Origin: Tubiluchus corallicola
Lineage: Eukaryota; Priapulida; Priapulimorpha; Priapulimorphida; Tubiluchidae
Reading direction: 5' to 3'
DNA: 64,000 nucleotides
Assembly (NCBI GenBank): GCA_030141605.1
Contig: JAQGDQ010000050.1
Location: forward strand, 497,971-561,970
The position numbers and the translations under genes were made by a program. Positions 44,281-56,059 of the stretch are shown piece by piece (position 1 is the stretch's first letter; each line of letters opens with the position of its first letter). Below the pieces are notes generated by a model, which was not told the DNA's origin, did no database searches, and saw only the letters and a list, made by a program, of their open reading frames with translations.

Positions 44281-44823
44281 TATAATCACTAATGCAACAT
44301 GATGCAAAATTTAATTATTGTTATTATTAAATTTAAATTGTTATTATTATAAAAGACCGATTTAAAAAAAGATTTAATTATTCTGCGGCAACGACATATC
44401 AGTTAACGTGCTGCAATAAAACAAAGCTTATTAGGTCTATCAAACATCAGGTCTACCACTATAGCCAATAAGTATAGTCGTATGGCATAGTGTACATATT
44501 TCCTTATTCGAAATTAGCACTGAAAGAGTGTTTGTTAACCTCTTCACGCTAGTTTTATTTGTATCCTGGAATATCATAGTCCATGACGCACATTTTGCAA
44601 ATCGTTCTGATTTTAAGATCGAGTATGTGCAAGTGTGTAGTCATAACAAACTAACTCCTGGACATGACATCATTGTAGCTAGTTAATTTACCAAGTTTTT
44701 TTACAAGAATTCTGGTGCTGCTGAAACTGAATTTCAATTTTTATGCTTACTTAAATGACATCAATGTGCGAATAATCATATACGCACATAACAGGTTCAC
44801 AAAGAACTTTATTCTAGACCAAG

Positions 44824-45870
44824 ATGTTGAAAAATACTTACAATCAGTGCGAATTCCAGGAAACAAATTCTGAACTTGAAGTTATTGATTTCTATACATA
44901 CGCCGTTGTGCTACCAGTCATATGTTCGATTGGCATAATCGGAAATGCGGTTAATTTACTTGTATTGTGGAACAACCATTCTACATATTTTGGAGCTGTG
45001 GCTTATGTGTATTTTCGCGCCCTTGCTGTCACGGATTTCTTAACTATGGTTTTCAGTTTCCCATTTTGTGCAATTAAACTGCCTAATTCACCAATGACCA
45101 AGAGGCCAGCTGGCTCGTTTTACGCCGCAAATCTGGATTTATATTTCATTAATTCCACTGTAGCCATCAGCAATATTTTTATCATGGCGTTGACTGTGGA
45201 AAGATTTGTTTGTGCATGGTACTCTACAGCTATAGTTTTGACATGGCGTACGCACCAAATGACTCGAAAGTTGGTAGTTGCTGTCACAGTGATGTGTTTA
45301 ATTGTACAGTTACCTTACGTATTAAATAAGGAACAAATTAAAGAGATTGACTCAACAGGCAAACCAATTTACTGTGTTACTTTCTCGGATATATTTTTTA
45401 ACAACTTTTGGCACAAGTATATTTGGATCACTTTTTCAAACGTGTTGACCAGATTCGTGCCAATGGTGGTTGTAATAATTCTAAATCCGATGATAATTAG
45501 AAAATACCGCGATAACTACAAAAGACGTCAACAGATGGTGACACCATTGACGAGAGAGGAAAAGCAAAAGTTTCGAGACGACTGGAGAATTTTAGTTCTA
45601 CTCTCTGCAGTTTCTTTAGTCTTCGTCGTTTGCGTATTTCCAGCTGCAGTTCTTTCCGTCATGTTTCCTTCTTCCGAAAGCAGCTACAGTACGCAGCGTG
45701 GATTTAGAATTTTCTTTTCCATTGCAAATTGTTTAGAGATTAGTAATTATGCATTAAATTTTTACACTTACAGCATAGCAAGTTCAGACTTCAGGCGAAG
45801 GCTAGTCAGCATCTGCAAAGCTAGAAGAGTAAATCCCAGCACCCAAGATGATTTAACTACGGAATGTTAA
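44824..45870 (+). CDS. Rhodopsin-family (class A) GPCR, intronless, copy 1
   Basis: Single exon, 348 residues, the normal length for a class A receptor in the plasma membrane. Seven hydrophobic segments lie at about 25-49, 58-82, 103-127, 149-167, 201-221, 247-272 and 293-316. Family marks are GNAVNLLVLW in TM1 (the conserved Asn), LAVTDF in TM2 (Asp71), ERF in place of DRY at the end of TM3 (126-128), and NFYTY in place of NPxxY in TM7. The short basic C-tail starts SSDFRRRL. Variant marks are no cysteine at the top of TM3 although Cys184 sits in the second outer loop, and CVFP instead of CWxP in TM6. It most resembles invertebrate peptide-type receptors such as the FMRFamide-receptor-like group; the ligand is unknown. 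The paralogue lies 3.85 kb downstream on the same strand. The first in-frame ATG was chosen. Confidence 0.9.
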   Translation: MLKNTYNQCEFQETNSELEVIDFYTYAVVLPVICSIGIIGNAVNLLVLWNNHSTYFGAVAYVYFRALAVTDFLTMVFSFPFCAIKLPNSPMTKRPAGSFYAANLDLYFINSTVAISNIFIMALTVERFVCAWYSTAIVLTWRTHQMTRKLVVAVTVMCLIVQLPYVLNKEQIKEIDSTGKPIYCVTFSDIFFNNFWHKYIWITFSNVLTRFVPMVVVIILNPMIIRKYRDNYKRRQQMVTPLTREEKQKFRDDWRILVLLSAVSLVFVVCVFPAAVLSVMFPSSESSYSTQRGFRIFFSIANCLEISNYALNFYTYSIASSDFRRRLVSICKARRVNPSTQDDLTTEC

Positions 45871-46189
45871 ATATCTGACATTACTGCAAGTTTTCTGGGC
45901 CTCACTGCTCAGCTTAGCCAATTTTATCCTTTATACCAATTGTTTGATTCGCTCATTGGTCTTTCAGAGTCCAGACCTATGTAGTTTAGGCACAGATTTA
46001 TTTTTCCCTTGCATGTCGATGGGCTCCATCCGTCGTTCCTAAGACTATTGATTTCTTAGTCCCCTTAGTCTGAAAACCACCAGTTTATATCCTTAAACAG
46101 CTTTACATAAGGTCGACGACCATCAGATGGCAAATGTTTGGTTCAGTAAAATATGATTGGTACGTTTTGATTTGATTTGATGTGATTTC

Positions 46190-46195
46190 AATAAA
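46190..46195 (+). terminator. Candidate poly(A) signal of GPCR copy 1
   Basis: AATAAA about 320 bp after the stop codon, in an otherwise AT-rich 3' region. Use is inferred from position. Confidence 0.4.
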
Positions 46196-46199
46196 TATT

Positions 46200-46940
46200 T
46201 TGCTAAAACTGTACATGCATTTATATTACAAGGAGTCAATCGATCTGAAAGATAAATCATTCGAAGGAACAATGAACTGAACTAAAAGAAGTGATTGTAT
46301 TAATGGCATACTGACACAGGCTAGTTCGACGAAGATGCAAATGGACACGTCTGTAATTCACGTCCACTCAACTAGGTCATTTAATGCACGATATACACAG
46401 TGTAGACAAAGACACTAGGTTTGACATTATAGCTCAGCTCTCGATGTTTTTATAGATTTTCTTAGTTCACTTATAATTAAAGTTGTGCTCTTAATTGTAT
46501 ATAAACAACATATGTAATGTATATTTTGTATACATGTGTATATATCTAAACTCACGACACCACATTTTGTCACTTTTGTGACTAGTTTCATAATATTCAT
46601 AATAATTATATAATCATTCATTAATCATTCATTATAATAATTAAATGACTGAAATAAAAAATATATAATTCAACATACAGCATGTAAACATCTACCCATC
46701 AATATCTAAAAATTCCTATGACAACCATTAATATAAGTGAAGTCTAGTTGTACTACTTACTGACTATCTAATCACTATCTAATCATGCTTATTTATATAT
46801 GAATTCCATGATATACATACTATCATTTACATATAGCTTTTATTTTATTGACAACGGCCGGAGATCGCTGTGATAGGCACAGGTCAGATACAGTGAGTAC
46901 GCAGTCATCAAGTCAGTGCTGCCATCTATCCTTCCCTAGA
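46200..46940. other. AT-rich intergenic DNA
   Basis: AT-rich with ATAATAATTATA runs; no exon or repeat array identified. Confidence 0.45.
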
Positions 46941-47072
46941 AACAACTATTTTTCGGTTGTTCACATGCTCAATTTTTTTGAGGTATAATTTCGGCCTCTT
47001 AATATATGTAAACTTTCCCACCATTACTTTTCTGTAGTTCTCAGCATTTTCTTTAGTAATTTGAAAAAGGTA

Positions 47073-47342
47073 TTACATTAAATTCCTGTTTGTCACATTC
47101 AACAGGGTATCTAGACACCCAATTTTATTATTGCGGTCCCTTATGTGTTTTATATGTACTGTCATCCTTATATTCGTCATCAGTTTTGTGCTAGTTTCAC
47201 CTACATATTGTTATGCGCATTCAGAACAAGTTATTACATTAAAGCTAATACAGTCTGAAGTCCTTTTAGTTACAAAAATTGAATTTGTTGGCTTTACAAC
47301 AAAAGATTTACATCCAAAAATGTAATTGCAGGTAGCGCATCT
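47073..47342 (-). mobile_element. Penelope-like element remnant (GIY-YIG endonuclease region)
   Basis: The minus strand from 47342 reads RCATCNYIFGCKSFVV..., then NVITCSECA, a stop (47211-47213), then QYVGETSTKL and HIKHIRD. Paired cysteines (CxxC, then CxxC) followed by QYVGET are the linker and start of the GIY-YIG nuclease of Penelope-like retroelements. The family normally has a reverse transcriptase upstream of this; none is visible, and to the right lies low-complexity sequence. An in-frame stop and early termination show it is dead. Flanking sequence to about 46945 and 47500 may belong to the same copy. Confidence 0.6.
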
Positions 47343-47869
47343 TGGTTTAAAATATTTTTAAACTCCAGGCTCCTTTCGAGAATGTGATTGTGACTTTGAC
47401 AGAATTTTTTCTTAAATCAGGAAGATGACGTTTTCAACCCATTAATTTGGTTTCTCACTTCAGCACAAGACAGGGAGACTATTCTGGATAATGAGGACCA
47501 TGTTTATATTGTTAGGAATGTACGTGTGTACTTATAAAATTACCTCGTTCTCATTTTGGATTGGATCTTTTTTTGCTCTTTCTTAACGCAATTCATCCTC
47601 ATCTTGTGTTATAAAGTTGTGTCATTATGCCCTAGAAAATTTAATCAGAATGTTTAATCAGGCATTGGTACAACTCGCACAACCTGGTTTCTTTTAAATC
47701 CGGTTTCGGAAAAATAGTGCCGATTCTTCTAGCTAAGTTGTATGGAATGTATGTACTCTGCATGTATATCTAGTGTTATTTCATTTATAATGATCCGTTT
47801 TTCCTTGTCCGTGGCTCCTGACATCCATTACATCTTTGCTCTTCATCATTAACCTAACCTTTCGTTAAT

Positions 47870-48250
47870 TTTTTGCTTCGTTTGTCTATTTCACCCTTCG
47901 CTCCTTTTTGTTCTTTCATTTTTCTTTCTTCCTTTTTTCTTTCTTTTCTTTTATCTTCTTTTTCCTCTCTTTTTTCCTTCCTTCTTTGCTTTCTTCCTTC
48001 GTTCCTTAATTTCTTATACACAGTTTTGTTTGTATTTGTATTTTGTTTGTATTTGATTGTAGTTTTGTATTTTCATTTTTTCCTTTCTTGCATTCTTTTT
48101 TCTTTTTCTGTTTTTTCTTCCATCCTTTTGCTTACTTTTGAGTTCGTTTTTGTGTATTTGAGTATGAGTTTGTACGTTTGTTCGTTATTGAAGAGTTTGT
48201 GTTCTGTTTGTTCGTTTGGTACGGTCAATAACTCAATTAGTCAGTTAGCC
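47870..48250 (+). repeat. Pyrimidine-rich low-complexity tract
   Basis: Dense TTCTTT/CTTCC runs. Together with the CATC and CATA tracts that follow, this gives a 359-codon open frame (47873-48952) that is compositional, not a gene. Confidence 0.8.
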
Positions 48251-48286
48251 ATTTCTTCGTTTAAACATTTACTGGTATTTGCTGTT

Positions 48287-48377
48287 CATCCATCCAACCA
48301 TCCATCCATCCGTCCATCCATCCATCCATCCATCCATCCATCCATCCATCCATCCATCCATCCATCCGTCGATCCAT
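48287..48377 (+). repeat. (CATC)n microsatellite
   Basis: About 20 CATC units with few changes, read directly. Confidence 0.97.
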
Positions 48378-48383
48378 CAATTC

Positions 48384-48385
<2 letters not shown>

Positions 48386-48414
<29 letters not shown>

Positions 48415-48575
48415 CATACATACATACATACATACATACATACATACATACATACATACATACATACATACATACATACATACATACATACATACACACA
48501 TACACACATACACACGCACACACGCACACATGCACACACGCACACGTGCACACACGCACACACGCGCACATGCGC

Positions 48576-48618
<43 letters not shown>

Positions 48619-48800
48619 ACATACAACATACATGCATACATACATGCATACATGCATACATACATACATACATACATACATACATACATACATACATACA
48701 TACATACATACATACATACATACATACATACATACATACATACATACATACATACATACATACATACAGGCATACATACGTACATACATACATACATTCC
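48386..48800 (+). repeat. (CATA)n - (CA)n - (CATA)n compound microsatellite
   Basis: About 110 bp of CATA, then an impure CACG/CA core (about 48495-48614), then a further 180 bp of CATA to 48800. Tetranucleotide units leave every frame open on both strands, and none is a gene. T-rich sequence continues to about 49000; from 49000 to 49700 nothing is recognised. Confidence 0.97.
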
Positions 48801-49720
48801 ATTCATCCATTCAACAATCGATCTATCTAACTGCAGCTACCCGTCAACTTTCTCTTTCTTTCTTTCTGCCTTTCTTTCTTTCTTTCCTTCTCTCTTTCTT
48901 TCTTCGTTTGTTTTACTTTTTCGCTTCCATCTTTACTTTATTCCCGCTTTAATTTTTGCATCTCTTCTTCTTCTTTCTTTTTCTTCGTTTTTCTCACATA
49001 CTTGCTCTTCTCACCTTTCCTGTTCGTTCTTCATTCTTTTTAATTTGAACAAATTCAATTCATTTGACCATTTGCCTGTTTCAAGCATTTCTCCATTTAG
49101 TGAAATTACTTCAATTAATAATTATATGCAGACTTGTACTTTAATTTATTATATTTCATCAAAGAAATTTACTGTGCCTATATTTCTTATCAAAGTATTG
49201 TTCATGACGTTAATTAGTTTTACGCAGGTTGATAACCACTTGTTTCTGAATTTAATGTGAATAAAACATGTGAAACCCAGAGTGTTACAGACACAAAGTA
49301 AACGCCTTTTTCTGCTCAAGTCAAAGGTTGAAATAAGTAACGTAATTTATGCACTGCTCAGGGAATGGTACGTATCTGGCAAGTGACTGAAATGAACGTA
49401 ACAGAAGTTGTAGTTTTGGTCTTTTGCTTTTATACGTCGATCGAAATGAGCTGTAAATATTTGTACACTACCACGCTCATAATTGTGCACAATATACTAA
49501 ATTAACAAATCATTCCTTGTTCGCTTGTGATAGTGAAGCCAACGCAAAGAAAATGGGAACAGTAATAACTATTATAATCCCAAACGTGTAAAATTCACAG
49601 ATGGTGTTGCGTTATCTGACTCTTCAAACTAAGCTAAAGTTACAATTAGTACTTGAGATGAACTACTTCGATAGAGATACATCAACGACTGAAGATTAAT
49701 AAGCAGCGTGTTTCACAACA

Positions 49721-50761
49721 ATGGAGAATGGTTTGTGCAGCAACAGCTCTTATTTAAACATGTCTTCTGAAGAGCGAGATCAGATTGACTTTTACGTGTA
49801 CGTAATTGTACTGCCAGTTATTTGCACCATTGGAATCATTGGTAACATTATTAATCTAGCTGTGCTATGGTGGTGCTACCCCACGTTTGCTGTTGCCTAT
49901 GTTTATTTTCGTGCACTAGCTTTGGTTGATTTGATGGTGATGATATTTTGCTTTCCATTTTCTGCCATTAGAGCGCCAAGTTCAACTATTCCAGTTAAAC
50001 AGATTGGTTCATTTTACACGGCGAATTTAGATTTGTATCTAGTCAACAACACTATCGCCATCAGTGACATGCTGATCATGGTACTTACGGTAGAACGGTT
50101 TCTGTCTGTCTGTTATCCTACAATTCTCTCCTCTAGATGGCGCTCGCGTGCAACTGCACGAACTATAATCTTATGTATAACTGTGTACTGTTTATTTCTT
50201 TTAGTTCCTTACATTGTGGCGAAAGATAGAAAAAGTTGTACAAATCAGACGACAGGGGACAATGTATACTGGGTAGAACTCAACACAGATACGCTTCATA
50301 GCAATTGGTACAAAAACATTTGGACCTGGAGTAAAGAAATCACAACCAAAATCATCCCCATAGCAGTGGTAATGACACTAAACCCTTTAATAATATACAG
50401 CTACAGAAGAAGTGTCATGAAACGACAAGAGATGGCATTGTCATTAACTAGGGAAGAAAGAAAAAAGATTCGAGATGACTGGCGATTGTTTCTTCTTCTT
50501 TTCGGCATTTGCATAGCATTTTTTATTTGCACTGTACCTTCAGCAGTGTTGACTATAATGTACAATGATATTACGATTGAGGACAGAACATTCTATATAT
50601 TTACTGCAGTAGCAAACAGTTTGGAAGTTACAAATTTTGCGCTAAACTTTTACGTCTATAGCATTTCTAGTGCCGATTTTAGAAGAAAGTTGTTGATTTT
50701 GTTCCGACGGAAACGTATAGCACCACCAACAATTAACGAAGCGGGGTCAGTTGTTCACTAA
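49721..50761 (+). CDS. Rhodopsin-family (class A) GPCR, intronless, copy 2
   Basis: Single exon, 346 residues, collinear with the receptor at 44824 along its whole length. Shared marks are IDFYxY at the N-terminus, GNxxNLxVLW in TM1, AYVYFRALA before Asp70 in TM2, GSFYxANLDLY leading into TM3, LTVERF (residues 122-127) in place of DRY, the second-loop cysteine, LTREExxKxRDDWR before TM6, and ALNFYxYSIxSxDFRRxL in TM7 and tail. The N-terminus has NSS and NMS glycosylation sites. As in its partner the TM3 cysteine is absent; TM6 reads CTVP for CWxP. The pair arose by local duplication, and both frames are intact, so both are probably functional. The ligand is unknown and an invertebrate peptide or chemosensory role is inferred. 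ATG 49721 is the first in frame. Confidence 0.9.
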   Translation: MENGLCSNSSYLNMSSEERDQIDFYVYVIVLPVICTIGIIGNIINLAVLWWCYPTFAVAYVYFRALALVDLMVMIFCFPFSAIRAPSSTIPVKQIGSFYTANLDLYLVNNTIAISDMLIMVLTVERFLSVCYPTILSSRWRSRATARTIILCITVYCLFLLVPYIVAKDRKSCTNQTTGDNVYWVELNTDTLHSNWYKNIWTWSKEITTKIIPIAVVMTLNPLIIYSYRRSVMKRQEMALSLTREERKKIRDDWRLFLLLFGICIAFFICTVPSAVLTIMYNDITIEDRTFYIFTAVANSLEVTNFALNFYVYSISSADFRRKLLILFRRKRIAPPTINEAGSVVH

Positions 50762-50764
50762 AAA

Positions 50765-51515
50765 GATTAGTCAGAAAGATCAGTAAAGCACTTATTAAAT
50801 GAAGACCGGACGATTGTTTAGACTCAATCTCGTTTTAATTTACTGTCCAAAATATACATTTTTTGCCTATAAAAATTAGCAATTGTTTCTCATATTTGAA
50901 TAATTAGTTTAGAAACTTAATTAACGGCAACCGAACACAGCTATTACTTACGTCAGAAACTAACCACAGTTTGTGCAATCGCAGGCGTCTTCCCTTGTGC
51001 GTCAAGCACATTTGCATAAGTGTTACAGTACTGCTTAAACGCATGATGTCACGTTCTGTTTGTCGGCCACGCACACGTGACAAAAAGGCGCCAATCTTAG
51101 TAGATTCACTGAGCAGAGCGTAGCTTTGAAAGTATAACGAAATTTGAGTATCCGAGGTAATTATTATTTAATCTAAGCTTTGATTTAAAATAAGCTATTG
51201 TAGTTTTCAGTATTTTAGAGCATTCTTTTTTCTGAACTCGTGTTTACACAGTCATCCGGTTTTCTTTTAATTTCAGCGTTTTTGTTACAGCCTGTTTCTG
51301 AAGTTTCTGAAATTACGGCTCTACTGACTTTTAGTATAACTCAGAGCCGCAACTGTGTATAGTAACTAACCAGCTACAGTAACAAAATAAAAGTATTAAT
51401 TTGAAAATCATACATGTATAAAATAGTGACAATTATCATGCGCTTATATACGTGCTTTTGTTACAAATTAAGGGAAATACACGAAAACTGAAGTACGGAC
51501 AAACAGATAGACAAA
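50765..51515. other. 3' flank of GPCR copy 2
   Basis: No gene. An AATAAA near 51385 is a possible poly(A) signal, about 620 bp after the stop. Confidence 0.4.
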
Positions 51516-51521
51516 GTAACT

Positions 51522-51672
51522 AACAACTGACTGACTGACTGACTGACTGACTGACTGACTGACTGACTGACTGACTGACTGACTGACTGACTGACTGACT
51601 GACTGACTGACTGACTGACTGACTGACTGACTGACTGACTGACTGACTGACTGACTGACTGACTGACTGACT
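51522..51672 (+). repeat. (ACTG)n microsatellite
   Basis: About 37 perfect ACTG units. The three long minus-strand Gln/Ser/Val frames across it are artefacts of a tetranucleotide repeat. Confidence 0.98.
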
Positions 51673-52030
51673 GGCAGGCAGGCTGGCGGGCTGGCCGGCT
51701 GAGGAACAAACCAACCGTTCAACCAGTCGATTGACTGAATGCAAACTTTTATGTTATTAAGGAGGTACGAATCACCGATGCAGATCGCGTCTCTTTTGCA
51801 GTTTACAGCTCCCTGCGATTGCGTGTAATAAATAGTCGAATCATATTGTTATTGTGTTATGTAGTGTTATATTGGTGCAACTGATTCATATTTACAATAA
51901 TACTTCACTACAATGTCTATGCGATACACCCTTATTCTACTGGACTAATTAAAAGTTATGGGTAAAAAGCAATAATTATAATAGATAATAAAAGCAATGA
52001 CTGTATTGTATTTACAATAATTCGAGATAA

Positions 52031-52077
52031 ATCGCGCGCGCGCGTGTGTGTGTGTGTGCGTGTGTGTGCGTGCGTGC
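52031..52077 (+). repeat. (CG)n(TG)n microsatellite
   Basis: A CGCGCG run passes into TG with CG interruptions, an alternating purine-pyrimidine tract. Confidence 0.9.
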
Positions 52078-52079
52078 CA

Positions 52080-55000
52080 GGGTGCGTGCCTGTCGTGTAC
52101 GTGTGCGTAGGCGTGTGTTTTTCGCCCAGTTTTTTCCCGGAACTTATCGATCTATCTCTTATTTCTTGAAAACAGAAACGTGCGGGAGGTGGTACCTATA
52201 GTAATTCGATGGCCAGTTCAGCGGTAGGTGTAGCAGGGCTATTTAGAATTCACAACATGGCGTCCACGGTGTCTAGTAATCGCCGTTTTTCTCTAACCCA
52301 ACTACCCGATTTTTTCCTAAATTTTGACTGAACGCCATGTGAAAAAGTTCTAGTAGAAGCTCTTGCAAGGAGATTGATATGTACACCTGAGATGTGGCTG
52401 CAAATTAACTACAGAGATTCATAGAATTGCTAGATAAGTTTAAGTTAATTATACATGTAATTAGGATTTTTTGCTTACCTTGATAATAAAGACCCTTTTC
52501 TTGAAGACCCAGCTCATGTTTTTCGGATCTTCCCTCCTACCACGAGTTTGTAAGATTCTGAACTCTTGTATGATTTTAAAATTCCTTAATTAAACCAAAC
52601 GGTGTATTCATCAGGATGCACATCTAGATACTGAAATGCTGGTAAAGAGTCAGAATTAACACGTCATAGAATTCCATTCGTCATAGACAGAACGTTGAGG
52701 TCCATGTCAGCAAAAAATTTGATTTTTTCATCATGGAGGTTAACACCTGCTGATGCATCTGCCAACTTTGCTTTATTAAGTGAGTGCAGTAAAATACAAG
52801 GTAATGTAGGATGTTCGAGTGCTATTGATTATAAGTGTATTTATGAGCAAAATCTTTTGTGGGGCCTTGGTTAGTTATTACTTATTTCATTAAACTTGTT
52901 TTAATTGCTTTTGGGCTAAAGCTTTAGTCTCTACTCCTCTTAAAATTTGTTTTTTTTTTGGTTGAAACTTTAGGAGCTTCATCAACTTAAGCAATTTGTT
53001 AGCTTAAATATTATTATAATACTATGCTAATTTCTGACTACACTAAAATGAATAGACTTTAAAACGTAAGGTTGAGCAAAGTAATGCAGTTTAAATTATA
53101 ATACTGTGCTAATTCCAAGTTACCAACTAAACTAAAACAACAGAACTTAATAATTTTGCCCAGAAACTTATCAACTGATAAAATTACCTCAAAATGTACC
53201 CATGAAGCTGCAAATGTTTACCATTGAAATTTCGGTTATTTCAAATTCGGGTATAATTTCAATTATAAATAAATTACAACACGAATAGACTTTTGGTCAA
53301 ATATGGTACAATGTTTTGTATTTTTCTTCATTTCGTTTGCATAGTATATGTTAATTACCGACAATCGAAAAACTGAAGAAGAAAGCCTCTTCAGTCTTCA
53401 GTCTTCATAGGGTAAAATAATGTAGATTCAACATAATATATGGAATATAAATGCACTTTAATGTTATAAATAATTATAATGATGTTATAGATTAGTTATA
53501 ATATGCACGTTTTCATTGTCAGACTATTAAAATTACGATTTGCTTTTTCCGTTTTCTTCTGTCATTTCACGGCTAGAAGAGAAAGGACGGAAATTGTACA
53601 ACTGCGCCATCGTGAAATTGAAATGATTAACTTTTATTATACTTCCATAATCATTTAATCATTATTTGCTATTCACGCAATAAGACTATTATAACGACTA
53701 CGGATTTGTGCAGAAACACCAGGCTTTATTCATTGGAACGACGCATTAAATTGTCTGTTATTTATTCTGGTTAAAATGGATGTTTCCGCTGTAATAAAAA
53801 ATTAATAGCATAAAATATATTATTTTCATTTTATAATTTCCCACACAGCACTGATATATGATATATCACTATATTTAAATTTATCTCTTGCACAATTGCC
53901 AACGAAAAATCCTTTCGAAATTGTGCAAAAGCAAAAGTGCTCAAACACTTGGAACATTGGAGCTTCATGGAAATGCTCTTACATTGTGAATTTATAGTTT
54001 GATTTTTACGAAATTTTGTACATTTTCTAAACGGCCAATGTTATTTCTCTGGCCGCTAGATGGGACAACCTACCCGAGAAGCCATACACAGCCTTTCATT
54101 AGCTTCACTCTATTATGAGTAATAAATATTGACAAACGATACATAAAATTTACCTCAATATTCAAACAAGTAATTCCAATACATCGTTTATTTTATTATA
54201 CCTCAGAAACAAAATGTGCTCATAATTTTCATATAAGTTTAATATTTTTTTCTCGTGTTTTTGTCAATAAAAATTTAACACTTGCGTTTACAGTTTTAAT
54301 ATGTACTGTCCTTAAATGTTGAAAACAGTTGCACAGGAATGAGCTAGCAGTTATCTCAACAATAAAAGCAGGAATTTCTGTAAATTATAAGCTCTTCAAT
54401 ATCCTTGAATATAACTACCTTCAAAATCCTTGCCAAATCTATAGCGGAACGCTATTATTAGTTAATAAATAAAAATAATTGAGCCGATTTCCAGTAAATA
54501 CTGAACGTAGCCGACGCCTTTAGGCAGTCAACAATCTAATTAAAGCGCCACTTTGACATAATTACACAACCGTTGATTGAGCTGTCACTCCCCTTAAGGC
54601 AAATCTGCCTAGAATGCTTAAAACCTCTAACAGCTACACCAAAATGAGCTTCCGTATGCAGAGGCAGTCAGCATTAAAACGGCACAACGCAAGTTGAGAT
54701 TGAGATTTTATTATATTAAAACGAATTTATTTTTTCTAAAACTTTGCAACAGCTAAAGAGCAATTTACAAAGCGCTTTGTTTTGGTTGCCCTGTACTTGG
54801 ATCAGGTCATTGTGTATTGAGTTGTGAGGAAGCGGATCTCTATCATGTTTAACAGCGAATAAACGACAACCCAGGAAGGGCAATTACTAAATTACATCCC
54901 TTAATTGACTGCAGCAACGATACACGTAATTACACGTTACTCACTCCACGCAGCACAAGCAATTTATATTTCCTGCAATTGATCAAATTTGAACCAAAAC

Positions 55001-55650
55001 GAGAAACAATTAAAGGTTGTAAACATGGTCGACGTAAAACAACGGTTTATGTATAATCTTTTATTAAAATAGGTACATATATTTGTACTAACACACCCAG
55101 ACACAAAACATAAATACACAAGACATCATTGAAAAATACAATATATAGAAAATACAATATATAATATTATGTACCTATGTAGCACAATTGCCTCGATGAG
55201 TGTAAAGAGGAAATTTTCATAAATTTTTAAAACTAGAAATTTTAGTTAAACTAAAGATGTTGATGATTTGTTCAAATATAAGTGGCAGTATTAGACTGCA
55301 TGTTCGTTAATAGTTCGATAAAGATAATATTTTAATTAAAAAAATAAGTAAATTATTGAAAAGAATGTAAAGAAGTTATATGTCAAAAAGCGCGTCAAGC
55401 TCAGGCGGTGCAATTTACCCTTCTTGCCGTTCACTGAGGCACCTGTGATTAATATACAAATAATGGACATGATACATGGAATGGAACGTCTGATCTAACA
55501 GACACAGACACAAAAGCCTATATATCCCCGTCTTATCTATATAATCACTGTTAATGTTCTGATGGAAAACTGATTAAAAAAAATCCTATCTTATAGACAC
55601 TACGTTTACATTACGTTACTATAGACGTTATCACAGAAAGTGCGTACGTC
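52080..55650. other. Intergenic DNA, nothing recognised
   Basis: AT-rich throughout. Noted only: a short CTTCAGT triplication near 53385-53405 and a GCACAATT...AATTGTGC hairpin near 53890-53930. No supported exon. Confidence 0.45.
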
Positions 55651-55669
55651 ATTTTTTACTCATTTTTGC

Positions 55670-56050
55670 GTTCATCCTTTTATTTATTCGTCTTACTTAT
55701 TCATTCATTCGTTCACTCGTTCATTCGTTTATTCATTCATTCATCTATGCATTCTTTCACTCACTCATTCTTTCTTAATTTCCTTTCTGTCTTTTTCTTT
55801 TTCTTCTTTTCTGTTTTTTCTTTTATTTCTCATTCAGTTACTCTCCAGCTCACTCACTCTGTTAATTGTTTATTCATTTATTTATTTCGTATTTATTCTT
55901 CCATCCATTCATTTGTTTGTTATTTTTCATTCGATTATTCATTACAACATTCCTTTCTTCATTAATTTACCCGTTTATTTATTCATTCTTTCGTTCATTA
56001 CTAGCTAAACATTCATTAATTTATTCAAGCATTTATTTACTCATTTATCT
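55670..56050 (+). repeat. Degenerate (ATTC)n tract
   Basis: TTCATTCATTCGTTCACTCG-type units with many changes. The Phe/Ser/Ile-rich frames at 55640-56066 are compositional. Confidence 0.8.
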
Positions 56051-56059
56051 ATATGAGCA

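Noticed and set aside
48287-48800. CRISPR-like regular repeats
   Set aside because: The units are 4 bp without spacers; they are microsatellites, and the genome is animal.
47873-48952. The longest open frame in the window (359 codons), plus its relatives on both strands
   Set aside because: It consists of a pyrimidine-rich tract and CATC/CATA tetranucleotide repeats that leave every frame open; no domain, no splice context.
51461-51744. Three overlapping Ser/Gln/Val repeat frames on the minus strand
   Set aside because: They are produced by the (ACTG)n microsatellite.
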